Assembly (NCBI RefSeq): GCF_000980875.1
Contig: NZ_LAYO01000103.1
Location: forward strand, 36,609-100,608
Direction: 5' to 3'
DNA length: 64,000 bases
Origin: Leucobacter sp. Ag1
Lineage (GTDB): Bacteria; Actinomycetota; Actinomycetes; Actinomycetales; Microbacteriaceae
Made by a program: the position numbers and the translations under genes. This document shows positions 10,401 through 20,797 of this stretch, piece by piece. Below the pieces are notes generated by a model. That model worked only from the letters and a program-made list of their open reading frames with translations, had not been told where the DNA came from and made no database searches. The first letter of the stretch is position 1. Every line of letters starts with the position of its first letter.

Positions 10401-11119
10401 GCAGCACATCGATCACCCCGGAGCACCCGGCCGTCGAGGTCGAGGGACTCCGCAAGACCTACCACGGGCGCGCTGCGCTCGACGGGCTCTCGCTGCAGCT
10501 CGCCTCCGGGCAGATCGTCGGCCTGATGGGCGACAACGGCTCCGGCAAGACCACCCTGCTCAAGATCCTGGCGGGTCTGCTCTCGGAGTGGGAGGGCGAG
10601 GTCCGCGTCGAAGGACGCGCGCCGGGCCCGGAGTCGAAGGCGATGGTCTCGTTCCTCCCGGATGCGTCGTTCCTCGCCGACGGCCTCCGCCCGGCGGATG
10701 CCATCGCGCAGTACGCGCGGTTCTTCACCGACTTCGACGAGGCGAAGGCGCGGGAGATGATCGATTTCTTCGCGCTCCCGTGGGATCTCACGCTGAAGGA
10801 GATGTCGAAGGGAATGCGCGAGAAGCTGCAGATCTCGCTCGCGATGTCCCGCCGCGCCCGCGTCTACCTGCTCGACGAACCGATCTCGGGCGTCGATCCG
10901 GCGTCCCGCGACGTGATCCTCCGCGGCATCATCTCCGGCTTCGCCGAGGACTCGCTCATGGTCATCTCGACGCACCTGATCCAGGACGTCGAGGCGATCG
11001 TCGACTCGGTCGTGTTCCTGCGAGGCGGCCGGATCCTGCTCCAGGGCGCGGCCGATGAACTCCGCGAACAGCACCAGATGGGCCTCGACGCCCTCTTCCG
11101 AAAGGTCTACGCATCATGA
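10397..11119 (+). CDS. ABC transporter ATP-binding protein
   Basis: A 240-residue nucleotide-binding subunit: Walker A GDNGSGKTT (about 43-51), an unusual signature region MSKGMREKLQIS in place of LSGGQ, and Walker B VYLLDEPISGVD. This variant is seen in YtrB/EcsA-like ATPases. The ATG at 10397 overlaps the gntR stop and was preferred over an open upstream frame because it gives the normal ABC N-terminus. It works with the next gene, the permease; the substrate is not evident, and export or stress response is likely by analogy with ytr operons. Confidence 0.92.
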   Translation: MSSTSITPEHPAVEVEGLRKTYHGRAALDGLSLQLASGQIVGLMGDNGSGKTTLLKILAGLLSEWEGEVRVEGRAPGPESKAMVSFLPDASFLADGLRPADAIAQYARFFTDFDEAKAREMIDFFALPWDLTLKEMSKGMREKLQISLAMSRRARVYLLDEPISGVDPASRDVILRGIISGFAEDSLMVISTHLIQDVEAIVDSVVFLRGGRILLQGAADELREQHQMGLDALFRKVYAS

Positions 11120-11955
11120 TGTCGGCACTCCTCTCCCAGGAACTCCGCACGAGCCGCCGCATGCTCCTCGGCACGCTCGGCACGATCGTGCTCGTCGCCG
11201 CGCTCTCCCTCGCCCTCGCCGCGCTCCGCGTTCCCCTGATCGGTTCCGCCGGCCTCGTCGTGGGGATCCTCGCGTCCCTCCTGCTGGTGCCCGCGGCGCT
11301 CGCGGTCCTCGCGATCCGCTACTGGCAGTCGATGTACGGGCGCGAGGGCTACTTCACGATGTCGATCCCGGTGCGCGGCCGCAGCCTGTTCTGGGCGAAG
11401 ACGCTGTACGCGCTCATCGTCGCCGTGGTCGCGGGCGCGATCTCGGCGCTGGGACTCGCCACCGCGATGGTGGTGCTCAGCATCTCGCAGGGGCTCTCGA
11501 CGGACGCCGCCCTCGACTCGCTCCGCGGGATGCTCGACTCGCTGGGGGCTCCCATGCTCTGGTTCCTCGCCGTCGTCCTGCTCGTGCAGCTGGTGTTCGC
11601 GGTGCTCTGCGGTGCGGCGATCATGTCGATCGGCGCCGAGGGACGGTTCAACCGGCTCGGATTCGGCGCTCCGCTGCTCGGCTGGGTCGGACTCTACGTG
11701 GTCATGCAGGGCGCCGGGCTCGCGGCGATGCTCTTCGTCCCCCTCGGCCTGACCATCGGCGGACCGGATGCCGGCACCCTCGTCGCCCGGGGCATGCTGC
11801 AGGAGTTCGTCGACGTGCTCCAGAACCCCGGCGCCGGCGGCCAACAGCAGGTCGATGTGCTGGGCCTCGGCGTCATCCCCCTGACCATCGTGGTGACGGC
11901 CCTGCTGTCGTGGTGGGGCGTGCGGTCGATCGAACGTCGCACCTCGCTGCGCTGA
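11116..11955 (+). CDS. ABC transporter permease
   Basis: A 279-residue membrane protein with about six hydrophobic segments (first at about residues 18-38, then 44-72, 97-125, 148-180, 190-215 and 250-265). It overlaps the ATPase gene by ATGA, so the two form one transporter unit under the upstream GntR regulator. No family-specific motif gives the substrate. A strong 22-bp hairpin lies just after the stop. Confidence 0.85.
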   Translation: MMSALLSQELRTSRRMLLGTLGTIVLVAALSLALAALRVPLIGSAGLVVGILASLLLVPAALAVLAIRYWQSMYGREGYFTMSIPVRGRSLFWAKTLYALIVAVVAGAISALGLATAMVVLSISQGLSTDAALDSLRGMLDSLGAPMLWFLAVVLLVQLVFAVLCGAAIMSIGAEGRFNRLGFGAPLLGWVGLYVVMQGAGLAAMLFVPLGLTIGGPDAGTLVARGMLQEFVDVLQNPGAGGQQQVDVLGLGVIPLTIVVTALLSWWGVRSIERRTSLR

Positions 11956-11962
11956 GCCCGAG

Positions 11963-12011
11963 AACGACGAAGCGGAGCGGAACCGTGCAGGTTCCGCTCC
12001 GCTTCGTCGTT
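11963..12011. terminator. Bidirectional terminator between permease gene and leuS
   Basis: A 22-bp perfect stem (AACGACGAAGCGGAGCGGAACC and its complement) around the loop GTGCA. It lies between two convergent genes and is flanked by AA and TT on the two sides, so it can terminate both directions. Confidence 0.88.
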
Positions 12012-12040
12012 CCGGCCGCCGTCGGCGGTCGCGGAGGCGC

Positions 12041-14563
12041 CTAGCTCGCGGGCTTCGTGACGATGCTCACGATCTTGGGCACGCGCACCACGGTGTTGAC
12101 GATCTCGCGGTCGCCGATCGCGCGCTGCACGGCGGGCGATGCGAGCGCCGCGGCCTCGGCTTCGGCCTCGGTGACGGACGCGGACAGCGTCAGGCGGTCG
12201 CGGACCTTGCGATCGACCTGGACCACCATCGTCACCTCGTCCTCGACGAGGAGCGCGGGATCGGCCTGCGGCCACACCGCGAGCGCGACGGTCGGCTCGT
12301 GCCCGAGCTTCGCCCACATGTCCTCCGCCGCGTAGGGCGCGAAGATCGACAGGATCATCGCGATCGCCTCGGCGGACTCGCGCACCGCGGGGTCCGCCGC
12401 GCCGGCACCGGCGTCGATCGCCTTGCGGGTCACGTTGACCTGCTCCATGAGGCGCGCGACGACGACGTTGAACTTGTACGCCTCGACGAGCTCGGGAGCA
12501 TCGGCGAGCAGCTTGTGCGTGGCGCGGCGCAGCGCGGCATCGCCCGAGTCGAACGATGCGCCCGCCGGCGAACCGGACTTCTGCACGTCGTCGGCGATGC
12601 GCCAGGCGCGCGCCAGGAACTTGGCCGAGCCCTGCACGGACACGTCGGCCCAGTCGATGTCGTCCTCGGGCGGGCCCGCGAACGCCAGCGTGACGCGCAG
12701 CGCATCGGCGCCGTGGTCGCGCAGCTCGGACGCGAACTCGACGAGGTTGCCCTTCGACTTCGACATCTTGGCGCCGTCGAGCAGCACCATGCCCTGGTTG
12801 AGCATGTCGAGGAAGGGCTCCTCGAAGTCGATGTAGCCGAGATCGTGCAGCACCTTGGTGATGAATCGCGAGTAGAGCAGGTGCAGGATCGCGTGCTCGA
12901 CGCCGCCGACGTACTGGTCGACCGGCGCCCACTTCTTGGCCTCGGCCGGGTCGAACGCCTGCGTGTCGTCGTTCGCCGAGAGGAAGCGGAAGTAGTACCA
13001 GGAGCTGTCCACGAAGGTGTCCATGGTGTCGGGATCGCGCGTCAGCGTCTCGCCGGTCTCGGGGTCGACGACGGTCGCCCACTCGGTCGCCGCGCCGAGC
13101 GGCGAGGCGCCCTTCGGCTTGAGGTCCAGGCCCTCGGACGCCGGCAGCTCGACGGGGAGCGCCGACTGCTCGACGGGGCGCATGGAGCCGTCGGCCCCGT
13201 GCAGGATCGGGATCGGGGTCCCCCAGTAGCGCTGGCGCGAGATGAGCCAGTCGCGCAGGCGGTAGGTCTTGGCTCCGCGACCCGTGCCGCGGGACTCGAG
13301 CACCTCGATGGCCTTCGCGATGGCGTCGGTCTTGCCGAGCCCGTCGAGTTCGCCCGAGTTGATGAGGATCCCGTCGCCGGAGGCCGCGACACCGCTCTCG
13401 GCGGGGTCCGCGACGATCTCGCCCTCGGCGTCGCGCACCTCGAGCACGACCCGCACCGGCAGGTCGAACTTGCGCGCGAAGTCGAGGTCGCGCTGGTCGT
13501 GCGCCGGCACGGCCATGATCGCGCCGTGACCGTAGTCGGCCAGCACATAGTCGGCGGCCCAGACCGGGATCCGCTCGCCGTTGACCGGGTTGATCGCGAA
13601 GTGGTCGAGGAAGACGCCGGTCTTCTCGCGGTCGGCGTTCTGCCGATCGATCTCGCTCTGCTTCTGCGCCTCTTCGAGGTAGGCCTGGAACTGCGTGCGC
13701 ACCTCGGCCGAGGCCGATGCGGCGAGCTCGGCCGCCAGGTCGGAGTCGGGCGCGACGACCATGAAGGTCGCGCCGTGCAGCGTGTCGGGGCGCGTGGTGA
13801 AGACCGGGACCTTCTCGGCCCGGCCCTCGATCTCGAACTCGACCTCGGCACCGACGGATCGGCCGATCCAGTTCCGCTGCATGTTCAGCACCTTGGTGGG
13901 CCACTTGCCCTCGAGCTGGTCGAGGTCGTCGAGCAGGCGATCCGCGTAGTCGGTGATGCGGAAGTACCACTGGGTGAGCTTCTTCTTCACGACCACGGCG
14001 CCGGAGCGCTCGGAGGTGCCGTCGGCCAGCACCTGCTCGTTGGCGAGCACGGTCTGATCCACCGGATCCCAGTTGACCCAGCTCGCCTTGCGGTAGGCCA
14101 GGCCCTTCTCGTACATCTTGAGGAACAGCCACTGGTTCCACTTGTAGTACTCGGGGTCGCTCGTGTGCAGCACGCGGCTCCAGTCGAACGACGGCGCGTA
14201 CAGCCGGAACGAGGCCTTCTGCTGCGCGATGTTCGCGTAGGTCCACTCGCGGGGATCGACACCGCGCTTGATCGCCGCGTTCTCTGCGGGGAGACCGAAG
14301 GAGTCCCAACCGATCGGGTGCAGCACGTCGTAGCCGCGACCGCGCCAGTAGCGGGCGAGCACGTCGCCGAAGCAGAACGCCTCGGCGTGCCCCATGTGGA
14401 GGTCGCCCGAGGGGTAGGGGAACATGTCGAGCACGTACTTCTTGGGCCGTCCGTCGTCGGAACGACCCGCGGCGAACGGCTCGAGCTGCTCCCACACGGG
14501 AAGCCATCGATCCTGAATCGCCCGGAAGTCGTAGCCTTCGGCCTGCTGCTCGGTCACGCGCAC
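12041..14563 (-). CDS. leuS: Leucyl-tRNA synthetase
   Basis: An 840-residue class I synthetase charging tRNA-Leu. Visible: the HIGH-like HMGH (56-59) in [18 protein letters not shown], an editing (CP1) domain with [13 protein letters not shown], and KMSKSKGN (about residue 598). Length matches bacterial LeuS. It starts at GTG 14563; a second in-frame GTG two codons later is an alternative. It is convergent with the ABC operon and separated from it by a strong terminator. Confidence 0.98.
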   Translation of the reverse strand: MRVTEQQAEGYDFRAIQDRWLPVWEQLEPFAAGRSDDGRPKKYVLDMFPYPSGDLHMGHAEAFCFGDVLARYWRGRGYDVLHPIGWDSFGLPAENAAIKRGVDPREWTYANIAQQKASFRLYAPSFDWSRVLHTSDPEYYKWNQWLFLKMYEKGLAYRKASWVNWDPVDQTVLANEQVLADGTSERSGAVVVKKKLTQWYFRITDYADRLLDDLDQLEGKWPTKVLNMQRNWIGRSVGAEVEFEIEGRAEKVPVFTTRPDTLHGATFMVVAPDSDLAAELAASASAEVRTQFQAYLEEAQKQSEIDRQNADREKTGVFLDHFAINPVNGERIPVWAADYVLADYGHGAIMAVPAHDQRDLDFARKFDLPVRVVLEVRDAEGEIVADPAESGVAASGDGILINSGELDGLGKTDAIAKAIEVLESRGTGRGAKTYRLRDWLISRQRYWGTPIPILHGADGSMRPVEQSALPVELPASEGLDLKPKGASPLGAATEWATVVDPETGETLTRDPDTMDTFVDSSWYYFRFLSANDDTQAFDPAEAKKWAPVDQYVGGVEHAILHLLYSRFITKVLHDLGYIDFEEPFLDMLNQGMVLLDGAKMSKSKGNLVEFASELRDHGADALRVTLAFAGPPEDDIDWADVSVQGSAKFLARAWRIADDVQKSGSPAGASFDSGDAALRRATHKLLADAPELVEAYKFNVVVARLMEQVNVTRKAIDAGAGAADPAVRESAEAIAMILSIFAPYAAEDMWAKLGHEPTVALAVWPQADPALLVEDEVTMVVQVDRKVRDRLTLSASVTEAEAEAAALASPAVQRAIGDREIVNTVVRVPKIVSIVTKPAS

Positions 14564-14609
14564 CTCGATCTCTTACTCGCACGCACCCGCTCGGCAGCGG
14601 GCGCACAAG

Positions 14610-15986
14610 TCACCAGGATACCGCGCCGAGCGCACGGATCAGCGGCACGGCCTTCAGCTCCTTCTCCGCGCGCTCGCGCTCCGGATCCGAATCCGCGGTG
14701 ATGCCGCCCCCGGCCCCGACGCGCGCGGTCGCGAAGAGCGACCGACCGCTTTCCGGCTCGGGCGCTCCTCCGCGCAGTTCGGCGCTCCGGATCGTCATCG
14801 CGAGCTCGACGTCGCCCTCGTCGCCGATCCATCCGAAGCACCCCGAGTAGAGGCCCCGCGGCCCCCGCTCCAGCCCGGCGAGGATCTCCACCGCACGGCG
14901 TTTCGGCGCCCCCGTCATGGATCCGCCCGGGAAGCAGGATCGGAGTACCTCGGCGATCCCCGACCCCGGTTCGAGGCGACCGCGGACGGTGCTCACGAGC
15001 TGGTGCACGTGCGCGTGGGTCTCGACCCGGAGGAAGCCGTCCACGCGGACGCTGCCCGGCCGGCAGACCCGGCTGAGGTCGTTGCGCATGAGATCGACGA
15101 TCATGAGGTTCTCGGCGCGCTCCTTCGGGTCCCGGGCGAGCTCGGCCGCGAGCTCGGCGTCCCGGACCGGATCGGGATCCCTCCGCCGCGTCCCCTTGAT
15201 GGGTCTCGTCGACACGCGGTCCCCGCGGATCTCGATGAAGCGTTCGGGGCTGGCGCTGACGAGCGCACGATCGCACGCCGCGACGACGCCGCCGCGGATC
15301 GCGCCGCCCGCCGCCCGCAGCTCGCGGTAGAGGTCGAGCGCGTCGAAGCTCCCCGCCATCTCGGCGGTGTCCGTGAGGCAGAGCACGTAGGCGTCGCCCG
15401 CAGCGATCGCGGAACGGCAGGCCTCGACGTCGGCTCGGTAGTTCGCCGCGGTCCGTCGCCACGCGGGCTCCGCCGGGGGCACGGTCGACCCGCCCGATCC
15501 GATCGCGTCGGGCCGCTCGGCGTCCGCGCGGGGCTCGGCGAACATGCCGCTCCCGAACCGCGCGATCCACGCGTCGAGCGCGGCGTCGCTCTCGCCCCGC
15601 AGCTCGGCGGCCTCACGCTCGTGGTCGATCACGAGCACGGTCGATGCACGCAGGGCGAAGGCGGGAGCCGCGTCATCGGGAGCGGGCTCGAGATCGAGCA
15701 GCGCCACGCCGAACTCGTACGACAGGGCGACGACCCAGCCGCCGGAGAAGCCGCCGCGGGCACCCGCGTCGGTCGAGGGTTCGAGCAGCGCCAGGAACTC
15801 CCGCTCCCGGCCGGGCCGGGCGTCGACGACCCGATCGGCCGTGCCGAGATAGCTCGTCCGGGAGTCCCCTGCGGCGGAGCCGTCGAGCCAGAACCAGGCC
15901 GACTCCGCCGACAGCGCCCGCGCGACGGCCACGGGATCCCCCGGGTACGGCAGAGCGCGAACTGCACCACGCACCGCTTCGATCAT
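14610..15986 (-). CDS. pabB: Aminodeoxychorismate synthase component I
   Basis: A 458-residue chorismate-binding enzyme of the PabB/TrpE family. It makes 4-amino-4-deoxychorismate for folate. The chorismate domain shows RPIKGTRRR, ENLMIVDLMRNDLSRV, and SCFPGGSMTGAPKRRAVEI. The PIKGT lysine is typical of PabB, whereas anthranilate synthases have Ala there, so PabB is preferred. No PabA amidotransferase domain is fused. The ATG at 15986 was chosen because upstream frame extension encodes no recognisable sequence. It is divergent from a PabC-like lyase, which fits para-aminobenzoate synthesis. Confidence 0.92.
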   Translation of the reverse strand: MIEAVRGAVRALPYPGDPVAVARALSAESAWFWLDGSAAGDSRTSYLGTADRVVDARPGREREFLALLEPSTDAGARGGFSGGWVVALSYEFGVALLDLEPAPDDAAPAFALRASTVLVIDHEREAAELRGESDAALDAWIARFGSGMFAEPRADAERPDAIGSGGSTVPPAEPAWRRTAANYRADVEACRSAIAAGDAYVLCLTDTAEMAGSFDALDLYRELRAAGGAIRGGVVAACDRALVSASPERFIEIRGDRVSTRPIKGTRRRDPDPVRDAELAAELARDPKERAENLMIVDLMRNDLSRVCRPGSVRVDGFLRVETHAHVHQLVSTVRGRLEPGSGIAEVLRSCFPGGSMTGAPKRRAVEILAGLERGPRGLYSGCFGWIGDEGDVELAMTIRSAELRGGAPEPESGRSLFATARVGAGGGITADSDPERERAEKELKAVPLIRALGAVSW

Positions 15987-16040
15987 GCAGCCAGCGTAGT
16001 GTGGGACGGAACCGGGACAGCGCGAGGAAGGGGCATCGCC

Positions 16041-16805
16041 GTGACGCATCCGGAGCCCGAACCGCGCGACGAGCTGCTCGTGGCGGATTCCTTCCGCGTG
16101 CGGGTGCGCGAGGGGCGAGCGGAGGTCCGCGGCCTGGCCCATCACATCTTCAGGTTCTCCCGGTCCACCCATCGAGCGAGCGCCGGTGCGCTCCGGGGCG
16201 TCGGCAACTTCCTGGACGAGGCCCGGTTCCGCATCGCCGAGTACGGCGAGGGGTTCCCCCGCTGGGAGCTCTGGCGCAGCGCCGCGGATCGCGGCCTGGA
16301 TCTGCGCCTGTCGCTGCGGCCGCTGCCCGAGCTCCGTACCGCGGTCGAGCTGCGCTCCGCGCCCGGCGTCGTGCTCGAGCACGCCGACCGCAAGGGCCCG
16401 AACATCTCGCGGCTCGCCGAGCTCAATCGGAACCTCGGCGCCGAGGCCCTGCTGCTCGATCCGCAGCGCCGGGCGGTGGAGGGCGCGACCACGTCGCTCC
16501 TCTGGTGGGAGGACGGGGTCCTGTTCGGCAGCGGGTCCTCCGCCCGGGTGCCGAGCGTGACCGAACAGCTCATCGACGAAGCCGCGACAGCGTTCGGGAT
16601 CCCCCGCACCTCCGCGTCGCTCGAGCCGGAGGCGCTCGCCGCGCGCGAGGTCTGGGCGGTCAACGCGCTGCACGGGATCCGCCCGGTGAGCGCCATCGAC
16701 GGCATCGTGCTGCCCGCCCCGGATCCGCACCGCCTCGCGCGGTTCCGGGAGGCGGTCGATGCGAGCTGGGAGGAAGTCGCGCCGGCCTGGCTCCGCATAA
16801 AGTGA
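16041..16805 (+). CDS. Aminodeoxychorismate lyase-like (class IV aminotransferase fold)
   Basis: A 254-residue protein with hallmarks of the class IV aminotransferase fold: a DRKGPN segment carrying the candidate PLP lysine and the cofactor-contacting VEGATTSLLWW, equivalent to the EG-x-T-S/T-N segment of PabC. PabC turns aminodeoxychorismate into 4-aminobenzoate, matching the divergent pabB 54 bp away. The GTG at 16041 is preceded by GAGGAAGGGG; the frame is open upstream but the upstream part overlaps pabB. Similarity to PabC is moderate, so another class IV role cannot be excluded. Confidence 0.75.
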   Translation: MTHPEPEPRDELLVADSFRVRVREGRAEVRGLAHHIFRFSRSTHRASAGALRGVGNFLDEARFRIAEYGEGFPRWELWRSAADRGLDLRLSLRPLPELRTAVELRSAPGVVLEHADRKGPNISRLAELNRNLGAEALLLDPQRRAVEGATTSLLWWEDGVLFGSGSSARVPSVTEQLIDEAATAFGIPRTSASLEPEALAAREVWAVNALHGIRPVSAIDGIVLPAPDPHRLARFREAVDASWEEVAPAWLRIK

Positions 16806-16822
16806 TATCTTTTTAGTATCAC
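16802..16822. promoter_or_regulatory. Palindrome ahead of the SPFH-RHH pair
   Basis: GTGATA-N9-TATCAC, with an AT-rich centre (TCTTTTTAG), spans the end of the PabC-like gene and lies 25 bp before the SPFH gene. It stands out from the GC-rich surroundings. Ribbon-helix-helix proteins bind short palindromes, and one is encoded just downstream (17792), so autoregulation is plausible. The site could also be a promoter element. Confidence 0.55.
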
Positions 16823-16847
16823 CGCCCGGCGACCGAAGGAGCCCGCC

Positions 16848-17789
16848 ATGACCACCGCCCCCGAACCCGTCGGCCACGACGGGATCCGCGTCAACATCGC
16901 CGAGCGATCCGCCTGGCACCTCGGCAGCGCAGCCGGCATCACGGCGCTGCTGCTCGCCATCGTCGGCTTCCCAGGAGGCGGTCTCCTGGTCATCGGCGGC
17001 GGCGCGCTCCTCGACAGCGGAGACGGCGCAGGTGGAGCGATCCTCGCCCTCGGCCTCGTCGTCATCATCGCGGCCGTGCTCATCTGCACGATGCTCACCA
17101 TCGTGACGCCCGGCCACACCTCGGTACGGCAGTTCTTCGGGCGCTACGTCGGCACCGTCCGCCGCGACGGCATCAGCCTCGTCGCCCCCTTCACGAGCGG
17201 GAAGAAGGTCTCGGTGCGCGTGCACAACTTCGAGACCAACGAGCTGAAGGTCAACGACTCGGACGGCAACCCGGTCAACATCGCAGCGATCGTGGTCTGG
17301 CAGGTCGCCGACACCGCCAAGGCGATGTTCGCCGTCGAGAACTACGGCGAGTTCATCGAGACCCAGGCCGAGGCGGCGCTGCGGCACGTCGCGACCACCC
17401 ATCCCTACGACGAGCCGGGCCCCGGAGAGCAGTCGCTGCGCGGCAGCACCGACCTCGTCTCGGCCGAGCTCGCCGAGGAGGTCGCCGCCCGCGTCGCCAT
17501 CGCCGGCCTCGAGGTGATCGAAGTGCGTATCTCGTCGCTCGCCTACGCTCCCGAGATCGCGCAGGCGATGCTCCAGCGCCAGCAGGCCAGCGCGGTGATC
17601 GCGGCCCGCGAGAAGATCGTCGAGGGCGCCGTCACGATGGTCGAGCAGGCTCTCAGCCGGCTCGAGCAGGAGGGCGTCGTGGTGCTCGATGACGAACGGC
17701 GCGCGCAGATGGTGTCGAACCTGCTGCTCGTACTCACGAGCGACCAGCGGGCGACCCCCGTCATCAACGCGGGCTCCCTCTACAGCTGA
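16848..17789 (+). CDS. SPFH (band 7/prohibitin-like) membrane protein
   Basis: A 313-residue protein with two N-terminal hydrophobic segments (about 25-50 and 62-84) followed by an SPFH domain starting [18 protein letters not shown] and including [17 protein letters not shown] and [10 protein letters not shown], then a helical C-terminal region (about 225-290). SPFH proteins form large membrane-associated assemblies in microdomains. A ribbon-helix-helix gene follows 2 bp after the stop, a recurrent actinobacterial pairing. The function is not assigned. Confidence 0.88.
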   Translation: MTTAPEPVGHDGIRVNIAERSAWHLGSAAGITALLLAIVGFPGGGLLVIGGGALLDSGDGAGGAILALGLVVIIAAVLICTMLTIVTPGHTSVRQFFGRYVGTVRRDGISLVAPFTSGKKVSVRVHNFETNELKVNDSDGNPVNIAAIVVWQVADTAKAMFAVENYGEFIETQAEAALRHVATTHPYDEPGPGEQSLRGSTDLVSAELAEEVAARVAIAGLEVIEVRISSLAYAPEIAQAMLQRQQASAVIAAREKIVEGAVTMVEQALSRLEQEGVVVLDDERRAQMVSNLLLVLTSDQRATPVINAGSLYS

Positions 17790-17791
17790 TC

Positions 17792-18055
17792 ATGTCCGAG
17801 AGGTCCGATCCGGGAGCGGGCGGCGGCCGATCCGAGAAGCCGTCGCGCCGGCAGAGCGGTGAGCGCAAGCAGTTGCTGCTCCGGCTCGATCCCCGCGTGC
17901 ACGCGGCCGTCGCGAAGTGGGCGTCCGACGATCTCCGGTCGGTCAACGCGCAGATCGAAGTGCTGCTGCGGCAGGCGCTCGCGGACGCCGGCCGGGACCC
18001 CGGCGCGGGCCCGATGCGCGGCCGCGGCCGGCCCCGCGCCGATCAGCGCGGCTGA
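17792..18055 (+). CDS. Ribbon-helix-helix (Arc-type) DNA-binding protein
   Basis: An 87-residue basic protein with a ribbon-helix-helix core at about residues 25-62: strand KQLLLRLDP, then helices VHAAVAKWASDD and SVNAQIEVLLRQAL. The tail is Gly/Arg/Pro-rich. It starts 2 bp after the SPFH gene, so they are co-transcribed. It may bind the palindrome upstream of the pair. It is not an obvious toxin-antitoxin antitoxin, since no toxin gene is adjacent. Its 3' end overlaps the convergent permease gene by 13 bp. Confidence 0.8.
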   Translation: MSERSDPGAGGGRSEKPSRRQSGERKQLLLRLDPRVHAAVAKWASDDLRSVNAQIEVLLRQALADAGRDPGAGPMRGRGRPRADQRG

Positions 18056-19428
18056 GAGGCCCGCTGCCGTCGACGTCGCAGGATGAAGAAGGCCGCGACG
18101 GCGAGTGCGAGCGCCAGCGCCCCGAACGGCAGCGTCGCGCGGAACTCCTCCGTGAACGCCGTCGAGATCGCGACCGCGAGCATCAGCACCGCCCCGACGA
18201 CGGCGCCCGCGCGCGACCCGGGCACTCGGTAGGCGAGCTTCTCCCCCGATGCCGCGATCCGCCGCCGGAACGCGATGTGCGTGACGAAGATCATGAACCA
18301 GGTGAACATCGCCCCGAACATCGAGATGGCGAACATCATGGTGAACGCTTCTCCCGGGATCAGCACGTAGATGATCGTCGCGACCGCGATGCCGGCCGTG
18401 GAGAGCAGCAGCGCGTTGAGGGGTGCGCCGTTGGGCCGGACCCGCCCGAGCGCCCGGGGCGCCTCCCCCGCGCGAGCCAGCGAGAACATCATGCGGGTGG
18501 AGATGTAGAGCTGGCTGTTCATGGCCGACAGCGCCGCGATGATGACCACGAAGTTGAGGAGCGAATCCGCATAGGGGATCCCGACGAGCTGCATCACCGT
18601 GACGAACGGGCTGCCGCCCTTGAGGATCTCGGACACCGGCGCGATCGACACGATCAGCGACAGGGTCAGGAAGTAGAAGACCACGAGACGGAAGATCGTC
18701 GCCTTGAACGCGCGCTTGACGGCCGCCTCGGGCTCCTTCGCCTCGCCCGCGGCGACGGCGATCATCTCGATGCTCAGGTAGCTGAAGATCGAGACGATCA
18801 CGGCGAACCACATGCCGGTCAGCCCGTTCGGCATGAATCCCTCGCCAGCCGTCCAGTTGTGCAAACCGTAGCCTCCGCCGCCCGAGAAGAACACGAGCCA
18901 GGCGGCGACGATCACGAAGGCGATGATCGCGAACACCTTGATCGCCGAGAACCAGTACTCGAGCGTGCCGAAGTTCTTCACGTTCATCGCGTTCACGCCG
19001 ATCAGAGCTGCGGAGAAGAGCACGACCCAGATCCAGGGCGGGACGCCGGGGAACCAGAGCTGCATGTACTCGCCGACCGCCGTCACCTCGGTGCCGACCG
19101 CGAGCACGATGCAGGCCCAGTACATGTAGCGCACGAGGAACCCCGACAGCGGGTTCAGGTAGTGCTCGGCGTACGCGCCGAAGGATCCCGAGGTCGGATG
19201 CTTCACGGTCATCTCGGCGAGCACGCCCATGAGCATCAGTGCGATCGCGCCACCGATCATGTAGCTGATGACCACGCTCGGTCCGGCGAATCCGATCGCG
19301 AACTTGCTCCCCAGGAAGAGGCCGGTGCCGATGGCCCCGCCCAGCGCGATCATGCTGAGCTGGCGGGCGCTGAGCGTCTTCTGGAGCCCGATCTCGCGGG
19401 TCTGGATGTCGCTGAACTCTTGAGTCAT
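18043..19428 (-). CDS. Amino-acid permease, APC superfamily (AroP/GabP-like)
   Basis: A 461-residue permease with 12 predicted membrane segments. The N-terminal signature SMIALGGAIGTGLFLGS is typical of the amino-acid transporter family that includes AroP, PheP, GabP and CycA. It follows kynureninase by 57 bp on the same strand, so it probably imports kynurenine, tryptophan or another aromatic substrate for the operon. The substrate is inferred only from position. Confidence 0.85.
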   Translation of the reverse strand: MTQEFSDIQTREIGLQKTLSARQLSMIALGGAIGTGLFLGSKFAIGFAGPSVVISYMIGGAIALMLMGVLAEMTVKHPTSGSFGAYAEHYLNPLSGFLVRYMYWACIVLAVGTEVTAVGEYMQLWFPGVPPWIWVVLFSAALIGVNAMNVKNFGTLEYWFSAIKVFAIIAFVIVAAWLVFFSGGGGYGLHNWTAGEGFMPNGLTGMWFAVIVSIFSYLSIEMIAVAAGEAKEPEAAVKRAFKATIFRLVVFYFLTLSLIVSIAPVSEILKGGSPFVTVMQLVGIPYADSLLNFVVIIAALSAMNSQLYISTRMMFSLARAGEAPRALGRVRPNGAPLNALLLSTAGIAVATIIYVLIPGEAFTMMFAISMFGAMFTWFMIFVTHIAFRRRIAASGEKLAYRVPGSRAGAVVGAVLMLAVAISTAFTEEFRATLPFGALALALAVAAFFILRRRRQRASQPR

Positions 19429-19485
19429 GGTGCTGGTCCGTTCGGTCGTGCGTCGTTGCAGGGCTGGATCGGGAGCGGGCGGCGC

Positions 19486-20757
19486 TCAGGTGACCGCGCC
19501 GCGGGTCTGGAACTCGGGCGCCCGCCAGACCTCCTCGTCGAGCACCCATCGGAGCGTCTCCACCGCGTCCCACACGTCCAGGAAGCCGACGTAGAGCGGG
19601 GTGATGCCGAAGCGCAGCACCTCGGGCTCGCGGTAGTCCCCGACGACGCCGTTCGCGATGAGCGCCTGCATGACGGCGTACCCCTCCGGGTGCCGGTAGC
19701 TCACGTGACTGCCCCGTCGCTCCGGATCCTCCGGGGTGATGAGCGTCAGATCGTGATGCGCCAGCCGCTGGTCCACGAGGCGCATGAAGAGGGTCGTGAG
19801 CGCGAGGGACTTCTCGCGGAGCGCGCGGTCGTCGACGCTCAGCGCGAGATCGACGCCGACCTCGGTCATCGCGAGCGAGACGATCGGCTGGGTCCCGGTG
19901 AGGAAGCGGTCGATCCCCGGCGCGGGCTCGAACGCGACGGCCATGTCGAACGGTGCGGCATGCCCCCACCAGCCCGAGAGCGGTTGCTCGGCGGCGGCCT
20001 GGTGGCGCTCGTGCACCCACACGAACGCCGGCGATCCCGGCCCTCCGTTGAGGTACTTGTAGGTGCAGCCGATCGCGAAGTCCGCGTCCGCCTCGCTCAC
20101 GCGGACGGGCACCGCGCCGACCGAGTGGCAGAGATCCCAGATCACCAGAGCACCGGCCTCGTGCGCACGCCGCGTCTCCGCCGCCATGTCCCAGAGCGCC
20201 CCCGTGCGGTAGTTCACGTGCGTGAGCAGGAGCACGGCGACATCCTCGCGGAGCGCCTCCGAGAGCGGCAGGTCCTCGTCGACGAGGCGCAGCTCGTAGC
20301 CGCGGTCCAGCAGCTTCGCGAGCCCCTCGACCATGTAGAGGTCCGTCGGGAAGTTCTCGCGCTCCGAGACGATGACGCGGCGTTCCGGCGCCGCCTGATC
20401 CTGGATCTTCAGCGCGGCTGCGAGCACCTTGAACAGGTTGATCGAGGTCGTGTCGCTCACGACGCATCCGCCGCGCTCGCCGCCGATCAGGCGTCCGATC
20501 TTCGCGCCGATCCGCTTCGGCAGTTCGAACCAGTCGTGCGTGTTCCAGCTCGCGATGAGGTCGTGCCCCCACTCGCGCTCGATGACCGCCGCGGCGCGTT
20601 CGAGCGCTCCCTTCGGCCTGGCTCCGAGCGAGTTGCCGTCGAGGTATACGAGTCCCTCCGGGAGGAGGAACTCGTCGCGGAGCCCGGCCAGCGGGTCCTG
20701 GGCATCGGCCTCCACGCAGAACGCGCGGGTGGTCGGAGTGCGGTCGGTGTCGGTCAT
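19486..20757 (-). CDS. kynU: Kynureninase
   Basis: A 423-residue PLP enzyme splitting kynurenine into anthranilate and alanine. Family motifs include [11 protein letters not shown] near the N-terminus, [10 protein letters not shown], the PLP lysine in [16 protein letters not shown], and [12 protein letters not shown]. Length is normal. The ATG at 20757 gives [13 protein letters not shown]; the longer open frame upstream overlaps kynB. It is the second gene of the kynB-kynU-permease set. No tryptophan 2,3-dioxygenase or 3-hydroxylase is in the window. Confidence 0.96.
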   Translation of the reverse strand: MTDTDRTPTTRAFCVEADAQDPLAGLRDEFLLPEGLVYLDGNSLGARPKGALERAAAVIEREWGHDLIASWNTHDWFELPKRIGAKIGRLIGGERGGCVVSDTTSINLFKVLAAALKIQDQAAPERRVIVSERENFPTDLYMVEGLAKLLDRGYELRLVDEDLPLSEALREDVAVLLLTHVNYRTGALWDMAAETRRAHEAGALVIWDLCHSVGAVPVRVSEADADFAIGCTYKYLNGGPGSPAFVWVHERHQAAAEQPLSGWWGHAAPFDMAVAFEPAPGIDRFLTGTQPIVSLAMTEVGVDLALSVDDRALREKSLALTTLFMRLVDQRLAHHDLTLITPEDPERRGSHVSYRHPEGYAVMQALIANGVVGDYREPEVLRFGITPLYVGFLDVWDAVETLRWVLDEEVWRAPEFQTRGAVT

Positions 20758-20797
20758 GGGGTCCTCTCGGTCGACCGGGATGGGAAGTTCGGGGGGG

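Noticed and set aside
14610..17402. A 930-residue frame suggesting a PabB fused to a long N-terminal region
   Set aside because: The part upstream of 15986 is antisense to the PabC-like and SPFH genes and has no domain; PabB itself starts at 15986.
17792..18055. Antitoxin of a toxin-antitoxin system
   Set aside because: The RHH fold fits, but the partner is an SPFH membrane protein and no toxin-like gene is next to it.
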